Shown here: positions 1 to 4,752 of the stretch, piece after piece
How the letters are laid out: each line of letters opens with the position of its first letter
Numbering within the stretch: the first letter of the stretch is position 1
Source of the DNA: Marinobacterium sp. xm-d-530
GTDB lineage: Bacteria > Pseudomonadota > Gammaproteobacteria > Pseudomonadales > Balneatricaceae
Reading direction: 5' to 3'
NCBI GenBank assembly: GCA_949499045.1
Contig: CATEEE010000068.1
Span: forward strand, 1 to 6,788
Length of the DNA: 6,788 bases
Position numbers and translations under genes: made by a program
The notes under the pieces: model-generated
Seen by the model: only the letters and a program-made list of their open reading frames with translations
Database searches by the model: none
Told to the model about the DNA's origin: nothing

Positions 1-211
1 CCTGGGGTTTTTTGTTTTTAGTGGCAAGGAGACTTCTGAGCGAATGCCCATGTGAAAGCCCATGCACCGCAGGTGCGGGGATTAGGCGCTGAAAGCGTCG
101 CGAAGCGATTACAAACAACGTTTGAAACCTATTGTAGGTCATGCTTCCAGATTATCGAGGCCTTTATAAGACCGCTCCAACGGCTTTAAAAAGCTGTGCC
201 GGCCGATAAGG

Positions 212-290
212 CGGATGACAGGCTGAAGCCAGTCACCGCAGCTCCGTAGCTAGGTCAGAGAACCAGTGACTGGCTTTAGCCTGTCAGCTG
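212..290. repeat. Long near-perfect palindrome (hairpin)
   Basis: The arm at 217-236 (GACAGGCTGAAGCCAGTCAC) is the reverse complement of 266-285 at 19 of 20 positions. The one difference would be a G-U pair in RNA. Pairing continues outward to about 212/290 with one mismatch, giving a stem of roughly 25 pairs and a 29-base loop (237-265). The loop holds smaller self-complementary parts (AGCT/AGCT, GGT/ACC). No U-tract follows, so it is not a standard terminator. It could be a dispersed palindromic repeat, a MITE-like element or a structured RNA. The arms are plainly visible; the function is unknown. Confidence 0.8.
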
Positions 291-371
291 CTCTCTTAGT
301 GTGAATTAGCTTTTTAACTCTCCAACCATAATAACGTACATCATCTTTCTCCCCATGCTTCCTCTATTTAA

Positions 372-380
372 TGCTATATT
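372..380 (+). promoter_or_regulatory. Candidate extended -10 promoter of sdhE
   Basis: TG at 372-373, one base, then TATATT at 375-380 matches the extended -10 pattern TGnTATAAT at all but one position. No good -35 box is seen 16-18 bases upstream, which extended -10 promoters tolerate. Transcription would begin near 387, leaving a leader of about 30 bases before the GTG at 419. The element overlaps the first in-frame ATG (371), which argues against that ATG as the sdhE start. Confidence 0.4.
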
Positions 381-403
381 TACATCTACCTAATCAACGC
401 GTT

Positions 404-409
404 TTGGAG
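404..409 (+). promoter_or_regulatory. Ribosome binding site deciding the sdhE start
   Basis: TTGGAG at 404-409 lies 9 bases before GTG 419. The upstream ATG at 371 has no purine-rich site before it, so this element favours the GTG start and an 86-residue SdhE. Confidence 0.55.
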
Positions 410-418
410 TCGTATAGC

Positions 419-679
419 GTGTATTCTGAAGAAGACATTCGTCGTCTTACTTGGCAGTCTCGTCGTGGCATGTGGGAGCTTGATCTGTTGTTTGTTCCCT
501 TCATGGAGAAACATTTCCGTGACCAATCAATTGAGGATCAAGATCGCTTTGTGAAGCTTCTTGACTGTGAAGATCAGGAGCTCTTCCTCTGGTTTATGCA
601 GCGTGAAAAGCCAGCCGATCCTGATATGGAGAGGGCGGTTACGGTGGTGTTGGATTGTGTTCGCGCCAGTAAGGTTTGA
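419..679 (+). CDS. sdhE: FAD assembly factor SdhE (succinate dehydrogenase flavinylation)
   Basis: SdhE (older names YgfY, CptB) is a small cytoplasmic protein that promotes covalent attachment of FAD to the flavoprotein subunit of succinate dehydrogenase and fumarate reductase. From GTG 419 the product is 86 residues, close to the 88 of E. coli SdhE. The family signature RRGMWELD occupies about residues 15-22 and includes the conserved glycine (G17) needed for flavinylation. It is followed by the typical hydrophobic/acidic helix (LFVPFMEKHF), LLDCEDQELFLWFM and the KPAD segment. An in-frame ATG at 371 would add 16 residues that do not align with known SdhE, and it lacks a ribosome binding site. 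The 3' end overlaps ygfX by 23 bases, so the two are probably co-transcribed and translationally linked. An intrinsic terminator begins 13 bases after the stop codon. Identity is confident; the start is fairly confident. Confidence 0.93.
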   Translation: MYSEEDIRRLTWQSRRGMWELDLLFVPFMEKHFRDQSIEDQDRFVKLLDCEDQELFLWFMQREKPADPDMERAVTVVLDCVRASKV

Positions 680-1076
680 CCTTAAAGAATCTAAAGCCAA
701 ACGTTTTATTACGTTTGGCTTTTTTGTTTTAGTCGCTTTAGTCCCTTTTCTTACCGGTGCATCAACAGAGGTATATTTACTGCTGCTAACCTTCTCGCTT
801 CTTATCTATCGAGCTCTTGCGCCCTTTGAGCGTTTTGATGGGTTCGTCTGGAATGCAGATAAAGATAGGTTCTCTCTTTTTATAAAAGAGGAGATGTTTG
901 AGGCTGATCCACCCGCTCAAATCATAAATTTAGGCTTGGTTATCTTCATAAAAGTACAGCCAATTGATCGCGCTTTTCCGGTTTGGATCAGTGTCTGGTT
1001 CGATCAACTACCTGATAGAGAGTGGAGGCGCTTATCGGTTGTATCCCAATATGCGCCTATTGGTGCTAAGCGCTAA
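657..1076 (+). CDS. ygfX: YgfX/CptA-family inner-membrane protein
   Basis: This 139-residue protein (from GTG 657) fits the YgfX family, encoded next to sdhE in many gammaproteobacteria; E. coli YgfX has 135 residues. A short basic N-terminus is followed by two hydrophobic segments (about 16-33 and 37-52) forming a membrane hairpin. A cytoplasmic beta-rich domain follows and ends in the family-typical DREWRRLSVV (about 120-129). YgfX was reported in E. coli as a toxin partner of SdhE affecting cytoskeletal proteins, but this toxin-antitoxin role is disputed. The start is inferred: GTG 657 overlaps sdhE by 23 bases and gives a family-typical length. An ATG at 561 in the same frame lies deep inside sdhE and would add 32 residues of antisense-like composition. 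Codons about 13-25 also form a strong intrinsic terminator. The 3' end overlaps the end of nadB on the other strand by 11 bases. Confidence 0.82.
   Translation: MFAPVRFDLKESKAKRFITFGFFVLVALVPFLTGASTEVYLLLLTFSLLIYRALAPFERFDGFVWNADKDRFSLFIKEEMFEADPPAQIINLGLVIFIKVQPIDRAFPVWISVWFDQLPDREWRRLSVVSQYAPIGAKR
693..730 (+). terminator. Intrinsic terminator inside the ygfX 5' coding region
   Basis: AAAGCCAAACG (693-703) pairs perfectly with CGTTTGGCTTT (712-722) around an AT-rich 8-base loop; one further T-A pair is possible. A T-run (720-725), a G and four more Ts follow. This is a textbook rho-independent terminator for rightward transcription, 13 bases after the sdhE stop codon. It also lies within ygfX, encoding about residues 13-25. 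It probably ends a share of sdhE transcripts and makes ygfX expression conditional on readthrough. On the opposite strand the trailing T-run is weak. Confidence 0.8.
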
Positions 1077-2673
1077 CGCCCCAGAAGTAGTTCTCCGGTA
1101 CCAATACGGTGTCATAGAGATCTGGTGATTGTTCAGGGTAGTCAAGTGTATAGTGAAGGCCCCGTGATTCTGTGCGTTTCATAGCACAGCGAATAATGAG
1201 TTCTGAAACGGTCACTAGATTACGTAGTTCAATCAAGTACTTACTGACTTTATAGTTGCTGTAGTATTCATTGATCTCATCGTTCAGAAGATCGATACGG
1301 TGTTGTGCGCGCTGTAGGCGTTTGTCAGTACGTACAATACCGACATAGTCCCACATAAATCGGCGCAGTTCATCCCAGTTATGCGAGATGATGACGTCTT
1401 CGTCAGAGTTAACTACCTGTGAATCATCCCAATTTGGGACCTCTGGAAAGGCTTCTCCACTGTTTTGTAGAAGTGAGGCCACCTGTTCAGCAGCTGATGT
1501 TCCATACACAACACACTCAAGTAGTGAGTTTGAGGCTAATCGATTTGCTCCATGCAAGCCAGTAAATGCGGTCTCACCAATGGCAAAGAGTCCTTTTAGA
1601 TCAGTCTGTCCATTAATGTCAGTCATAACACCCCCACAGGTGTAGTGTGCAGCAGGGACAACAGGTATTGGTTCTTTGGTGATGTCGATCCCTAGTTCTA
1701 AACAGCGCTCATAAATAGTTGGGAAATGCTCTTTAATAAAGTCAGCGGGTTTGTGTGATATATCTAGGTGGACATATTCACAACCTACACGTTTCATTTC
1801 AAAGTCGATGGCGCGGGCAACAATATCGCGGGGTGCTAGCTCGGCTCTCTCATCAAAACGGTGCATGAATCGGTTGCCGTTAGGGAGCTTTAGAATACCC
1901 CCTTCGCCACGAATTGCTTCAGTGACCAAAAAACTCTGTGCTTTTGGGTGGTAAAGGTAGGTAGGGTGGAATTGGTTAAACTCAAGGTTGGCCACTCGGC
2001 AGCCTGCACGCCAAGCCATAGCAATGCCATCACCGGATGCGACGCCGTTAGGGTTGGTGTTATAGAGGTAAGCCTTAGAGGCACCGCCAGTCGCTAAAAT
2101 GACGGTTCTAGCAAGAAATAGATCAACGCTCTCACTCTCTTGGTTGTAGACATAAGCACCTACACAGGCATCCTCGCCTAAGCCTAATTTGCGACGAGTG
2201 ATCAGGTCGATTGCAATACGGTCTTCAAATAGTTCTATGTTGCTGGCCGATTGTGCTTGGCTAATCAGTGTTTGCTGAATCGCTTTACCCGTGGCATCGG
2301 CCGAGTGAAGAACGCGACGATGAGAGTGCCCGCCCTCACGTGTTAGATGGTACTGCTCTTCTTGACGAGTAAAAGGGACGCCCTGGTCAATAAGCCATTG
2401 AATGCCTTTAGGTCCATCTTTTACGGTGTGTTGAACAGAGTCTAGGTGTCCAAGGTTGGCTCCAGCGACAAGTGTATCCTTGATGTGGTTTTCGGTTTGA
2501 TCCTTGGGATCGAAAACGCCAGCGATTCCACCCTGTGCCCACCAGGTAGCGCCATGCTCTAATTTACCTTTGCTCAAGACATGAGCCCTTAAGTTTGACG
2601 GTAAATTAAGTGCGGCGGTTAAACCGGCTGCGCCACTGCCTATGATCAGTACATCTGCTTCAAATCTTGCCAT
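1066..2673 (-). CDS. nadB: L-aspartate oxidase NadB
   Basis: NadB oxidises L-aspartate to iminoaspartate using FAD, with oxygen or fumarate as acceptor. NadA then condenses the product with dihydroxyacetone phosphate to quinolinate in de novo NAD synthesis. The 535-residue product (E. coli 540) starts with the dinucleotide-binding motif VLIIGSGAAGLTAAL (about 8-22). It contains the family blocks YHLTREGGHSHRR (108-120), GDGIAMAWRAGCRVANLEFNQFHP (214-237), RGEGG (255-259), APRDIVARAID (280-290, active-site arginine 282), HYTCGGV (343-349) and the C-terminal FAD block IGETAFTGLHGANRLASNSL (365-384). The C-terminal helical domain holds MWDYVGIVR and RGLHYTLDYPE. It is divergent from rpoE, as in Pseudomonas. 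ATG 2673 fits the family N-terminus, though only a weak ribosome binding site precedes it. Its stop overlaps the end of ygfX and I see no terminator there. Confidence 0.98.
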   Translation of the reverse strand: MARFEADVLIIGSGAAGLTAALNLPSNLRAHVLSKGKLEHGATWWAQGGIAGVFDPKDQTENHIKDTLVAGANLGHLDSVQHTVKDGPKGIQWLIDQGVPFTRQEEQYHLTREGGHSHRRVLHSADATGKAIQQTLISQAQSASNIELFEDRIAIDLITRRKLGLGEDACVGAYVYNQESESVDLFLARTVILATGGASKAYLYNTNPNGVASGDGIAMAWRAGCRVANLEFNQFHPTYLYHPKAQSFLVTEAIRGEGGILKLPNGNRFMHRFDERAELAPRDIVARAIDFEMKRVGCEYVHLDISHKPADFIKEHFPTIYERCLELGIDITKEPIPVVPAAHYTCGGVMTDINGQTDLKGLFAIGETAFTGLHGANRLASNSLLECVVYGTSAAEQVASLLQNSGEAFPEVPNWDDSQVVNSDEDVIISHNWDELRRFMWDYVGIVRTDKRLQRAQHRIDLLNDEINEYYSNYKVSKYLIELRNLVTVSELIIRCAMKRTESRGLHYTLDYPEQSPDLYDTVLVPENYFWGVSA

Positions 2674-2709
2674 CTGTTTTGACTTATTCAGACCGTAAAA
2701 AGGAGCTCT

Positions 2710-2738
2710 ATTATGCGAGTGTGTTTAGCTCTTGGTAA
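2710..2738 (-). promoter_or_regulatory. Candidate sigma-70 promoter of nadB
   Basis: On the minus strand TTACCA (2738-2733, 4 of 6 to TTGACA) and CATAAT (2715-2710, 5 of 6 to TATAAT) are separated by 17 bases. Transcription would start near 2703, about 30 bases before the nadB ATG. Position and spacing are good, but the evidence is pattern only. Confidence 0.4.
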
Positions 2739-2767
2739 GGGGTTTGTAAAAAAACTTCAATAATAGG

Positions 2768-2795
2768 GGAACTTTTCGACATTTTTTGAATCTTA
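2768..2795 (+). promoter_or_regulatory. Sigma-E (AlgU/RpoE) promoter driving the rpoE operon
   Basis: GGAACTT (2768-2774), a 16-base spacer and TCTTA (2791-2795) match the sigma-E consensus GGAACTT-N16-TCTRA at all but one position. The start site would be near 2801, leaving a leader of about 87 bases. Placement directly upstream of rpoE means RpoE most likely activates its own operon, as known for E. coli rpoE and Pseudomonas algU. This is the best-supported regulatory site in the window. Confidence 0.85.
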
Positions 2796-2807
2796 CTCTG
2801 TGTAAGA
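2791..2807. repeat. Inverted repeat over the sigma-E -10 and start site
   Basis: TCTTAC (2791-2796) and GTAAGA (2802-2807) are perfect reverse complements around TCTGT. The left arm contains the -10 element and the right arm starts near the predicted start site. It could be an operator for a dimeric regulator, or chance given the short arms. Confidence 0.4.
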
Positions 2808-2818
2808 GATTGATCGGC

Positions 2819-2848
2819 TTGATATTAGGTTGGTGTAACAATCATACT
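2819..2848 (+). promoter_or_regulatory. Possible secondary sigma-70 promoter of rpoE
   Basis: TTGATA (2819-2824, 5 of 6) and CATACT (2843-2848, 4 of 6) are spaced by 18 bases. Transcription would begin near 2855, some 33 bases before rpoE. A basal housekeeping promoter would let the operon be expressed without stress. This is a weak, pattern-only call. Confidence 0.25.
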
Positions 2849-2878
2849 GTCATCCTCCGTAGCCCTTTGGCATTGACT

Positions 2879-2882
2879 AGGA
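2879..2882 (+). promoter_or_regulatory. Ribosome binding site deciding the rpoE start
   Basis: AGGA at 2879-2882 lies 6 bases before GTG 2889, which is ideal, but directly abuts TTG 2883, which is too close. It therefore supports GTG 2889. The sequence ATCCT (2852-2856) upstream is complementary to AGGAT (2879-2883), so the site could be masked in the transcript. Confidence 0.55.
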
Positions 2883-2888
2883 TTGAGA

Positions 2889-3467
2889 GTGAACGATTCC
2901 AACCACAAGATAACCGATCAAATGCTTGTTGAGCGTGTGCAGGCAGGTGATCAGCGTGCGTTTGATCTGCTCGTGAAGCGTTATCAGCACAAGATTATTG
3001 CACTGGTAGGGCGTTATATACACGATCAATCAGAGTCGTTGGATGTTGCACAAGAGACGTTCATTAAGGCCTATAAGGCTCTTAAAAATTTTAGAGGTGA
3101 AAGTGCTTTTTACACTTGGCTTTATCGTATAGCCATTAATACAGCGAAGAACTACTTAGTCGCTAGAAGTAAAAGGCCACCTGATAGAGATTTAGACTTT
3201 CAAGATTTAGAGAGCGATACAGAGCTTAGAGATCTTGAAACGCCGGAAAATAGTTTGCATCGAGATGAGATGTTTGAGGTGATGACCCGAACGCTCGAGC
3301 AACTTCCTGAGGAGCTTCGAGTGGCTTTAACACTCAGAGAGCTTGAAGGAATGAGCTACGATGAGATCTCAGAAGTGATGGGGTGCCCAATTGGTACCGT
3401 TAGATCACGGATCCATCGAGCTCGTGAAGCGATTGATAATGAGTTGAAACCAATGCTCTCTAACTAG
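2889..3467 (+). CDS. rpoE: Extracytoplasmic stress sigma factor RpoE (AlgU/sigma-E)
   Basis: This is the ECF sigma factor that directs RNA polymerase to envelope-stress promoters. From GTG 2889 it has 192 residues (E. coli RpoE 191). Region 2 spans about 22-93 and carries RAFDLLVKRYQHKI, DVAQETFIKAYKAL and the nearly invariant FRGESAFYTWLYRIAINTAKNYLVA block that contacts the -10 element. Region 4 (about 132-183) carries LPEELRVALTLRELEGMSYDEI and the recognition helix GTVRSRIHRAREAID that reads the GGAACTT -35. It resembles E. coli RpoE closely, so it belongs to the RpoE/AlgU group rather than another ECF class. A TTG two codons upstream is possible but has the ribosome site too close. It heads an operon with rseA, rseC and mucD and is probably self-activated from the sigma-E promoter at 2768-2795. 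Confidence 0.97.
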   Translation: MNDSNHKITDQMLVERVQAGDQRAFDLLVKRYQHKIIALVGRYIHDQSESLDVAQETFIKAYKALKNFRGESAFYTWLYRIAINTAKNYLVARSKRPPDRDLDFQDLESDTELRDLETPENSLHRDEMFEVMTRTLEQLPEELRVALTLRELEGMSYDEISEVMGCPIGTVRSRIHRAREAIDNELKPMLSN

Positions 3468-3485
3468 AGCAAATGAGGATCAAAT

Positions 3486-4298
3486 ATGTCGAGCAATAGA
3501 GAAAGTCTTTCTGCATTGATGGACTCAGAGGCAACTGAATTTGAGTTGCGTCGTGCTCTTAAACATTACGACGAGAATAGTGAAGATGCACAAGTGTGGC
3601 GTCGCTACCACCTCGCTCGTACCTTGATGCGTGAACAAAGCATCGACTCTACTCAAAGCATTGACTCTACTGTTGATATCTCATCTCGAGTAATGGCCTC
3701 TATTTCAGAAGAGCCATCAACTCAGGTTGAAGAGAAAAACTCTTCAAGTTGGAGTGCTGTTGGTAGCATGGCTGTTGCTGCATCGCTTACCTTAGCAGTC
3801 ATGATTGGGCTTAACAGTACTAATTTGGGTGAGCCAAGTGCATTGGCATCCAATGGCTACCTGGAACGTAATCAGGGCTCTTCTGATCTGATGCGCACAT
3901 CCCTCGCTTCAGGTGTTGAAGCGTCACAAGATAGCAGACCAACTCTTGAAGTAATTCGTCTTTCCGAAGGTCTTCGCGGGCAGATCGATGAGCATATTGC
4001 GCTATTAAACAGCGCTGCGACAGACTGGCAGGTTAACTGGTTACCGGATGGCTTCGCTGAGGTATCAGAACGAGTGGTTGGTGATAGCCAGTCAAAGCTC
4101 TATAAAAAGGGCAGTCAGGTGCTTAGTGTTGTGATTAAACCCGCAGACTCAGTTTCTGCATCAGAAGGTGCCTTAAGTGCGCAGGGTTTGGTTGCGGTAG
4201 GTCGTTTAGTTGATGATCGTTTCGTCTCAGTAGTTGGAGACCTGTCATTGACTGATGCTGATAAAGTGGCTGCAAGCGTGGTGGTTGCTAGCAACTAA
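3486..4298 (+). CDS. rseA: Anti-sigma-E factor RseA fused to an RseB C-terminal domain
   Basis: RseA is a single-pass inner-membrane protein whose cytoplasmic part sequesters RpoE until sequential proteolysis (DegS/AlgW, then RseP) frees it. The N-terminal anti-sigma domain (about 1-75) shows ESLSALMDSEATEFELRRAL and VDISSRVMASISEEP, the latter nearly identical to E. coli RseA. A membrane segment spans about 91-109 (MAVAASLTLAVMIGL). The periplasmic linker leads to RLSEGLRGQIDEHI (about 158-171), like the MucA helix RLPIYLRQHV. From about 178 the protein changes family: DWQVNWLPDGF, VLSVVIKP and FVSVVGDLSLTDADKVAASV match the C-terminal domain of RseB/MucB (WLPPGF, FSVFIEP, MVTVVGEVPLGTAERVALSI). 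The 270 residues compare with about 194-216 for MucA/RseA. The RseB N-terminal domain is absent and rseC follows after 3 bases. ATG 3486 has GAGGA 6 bases upstream. The RseA call is firm; the fused-domain call is recalled by eye and fairly firm. Confidence 0.9.
   Translation: MSSNRESLSALMDSEATEFELRRALKHYDENSEDAQVWRRYHLARTLMREQSIDSTQSIDSTVDISSRVMASISEEPSTQVEEKNSSSWSAVGSMAVAASLTLAVMIGLNSTNLGEPSALASNGYLERNQGSSDLMRTSLASGVEASQDSRPTLEVIRLSEGLRGQIDEHIALLNSAATDWQVNWLPDGFAEVSERVVGDSQSKLYKKGSQVLSVVIKPADSVSASEGALSAQGLVAVGRLVDDRFVSVVGDLSLTDADKVAASVVVASN
3636..3671 (+). repeat. Tandem 18-base duplication within rseA
   Basis: Two adjacent copies (3636-3653 and 3654-3671) differ at one base and encode QSIDST twice (residues 51-62). 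The duplication is in frame and sits in the linker between the anti-sigma helices and the conserved DISSRVM segment. It looks like a recent slippage event that lengthens the cytoplasmic linker by six residues. Confidence 0.9.
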
Positions 4299-4301
4299 TC
4301 C

Positions 4302-4730
4302 ATGATCGAAGAGCGCGCAACGGTTCTCCGTTCTGAGGCCGATCAGGTTTGGGTAGAGGTTAGTCGCCAGAGTGCTTGTGCAGCCTGTGCAAGCTCATCT
4401 ACTTGTGGCCAGAAACGTCTCAGCGATTGGTTTCCATCTAAACGTGTTGAAGTTCTAATTGATAATCCTAGTCGTCTAATTGTATCGCCAGGCCAAGAGG
4501 TTTGGGTTGGATTGGAAGAGGGGGCTTTGGTCGGTGCTTCAGTCACCGTCTACCTTATACCGCTGCTCGGTATGATCCTTTTGCCAATTTTGGCGAATTT
4601 TTTAAACTTTTCAGAATTTTTTCAGATAGTTGGCGCTATCCTTGGATTCATAGTCGGCGTGTTTATTGGCCGTTATATGGGTTTAAGAGGCGTTGCATCA
4701 GGGCAGTATCAGCCACGTTTGCTTCGCTAA
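4302..4730 (+). CDS. rseC: RseC/MucC inner-membrane regulator of sigma-E
   Basis: RseC (MucC) is a small membrane protein of the sigma-E operon, reported as a mild positive modulator of sigma-E in E. coli; related proteins are linked to the Rnf/SoxR-reducing system. The 142-residue product opens with MIEERATVLRSEADQVWVEV. A cysteine motif follows with C26, C29 and C35 (SACAAC, then STCG), typical of the family and possibly redox-active or metal-binding. Two hydrophobic segments (about 76-100 and 107-124) form a membrane hairpin, followed by a short tail. The gene starts 3 bases after the rseA stop codon with no clear ribosome binding site of its own, so translation is probably coupled to rseA. 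In most relatives rseB lies between rseA and rseC; here it does not. Confidence 0.93.
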   Translation: MIEERATVLRSEADQVWVEVSRQSACAACASSSTCGQKRLSDWFPSKRVEVLIDNPSRLIVSPGQEVWVGLEEGALVGASVTVYLIPLLGMILLPILANFLNFSEFFQIVGAILGFIVGVFIGRYMGLRGVASGQYQPRLLR

Positions 4731-4752
4731 GGTTGTTACCTAAGGAGTAAAT

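Larger units (their letters stand above)
1..418. other. Non-coding upstream region with multiple small hairpins
   Basis: I see no supportable gene here. The left edge (CCTGGGG followed by two T runs, 4-19) resembles the right arm and U-tract of an intrinsic terminator whose left arm would lie outside the window. Short inverted repeats are crowded together: GCACC-GCA-GGTGC (64-76), CGCT-GAA-AGCG (87-97), TCGC-GAA-GCGA (98-108) and CGGCTTT/AAAGCTG (181-196). The long palindrome at 212-290 follows. A 7-base direct repeat GCCCATG occurs at 46-52 and 58-64. The last 100 bases are AT-richer and hold a candidate promoter for sdhE. The density of hairpins suggests an intergenic repeat element or a structured RNA, but neither can be shown from one copy. 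In many relatives ygfZ lies divergent from sdhE; it is not in this window. Confidence 0.6.

Noticed and set aside
52..189. A 45-codon plus-strand reading frame starting at GTG 52
   Set aside because: No well-placed ribosome binding site, no recognisable family, and it runs through several hairpins. More likely chance.
212..290. The long palindrome as an intrinsic terminator, integron attC site or CRISPR repeat
   Set aside because: No T-run follows, the attC core motifs are absent, and there is no array of spaced repeats.
371..418. ATG 371 as the start of sdhE
   Set aside because: No ribosome binding site precedes it, it overlaps a -10-like element, and the extra 16 residues do not match SdhE.
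561..656. ATG 561 as the start of ygfX
   Set aside because: The added residues are a frame-shifted reading of sdhE and make the protein longer than the family. GTG 657 gives a typical length.
1388..2084. Several 60-85 residue open frames within nadB on both strands
   Set aside because: They are out-of-frame shadows of the clearly conserved nadB reading frame.
2883..2888. TTG 2883 as the start of rpoE
   Set aside because: The AGGA site directly touches it, while GTG 2889 has proper 6-base spacing. The difference is only two residues, so it is not excluded outright.
3486..4298. rseA as a pseudogene or frameshifted rseA-rseB remnant
   Set aside because: The frame is intact, both parts keep their conserved motifs, and the downstream gene follows closely. 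A functional fusion is the simpler reading.
4343..4750. Short open frames overlapping rseC on both strands
   Set aside because: rseC itself has family motifs. The others are alternative-frame readings without supporting features.
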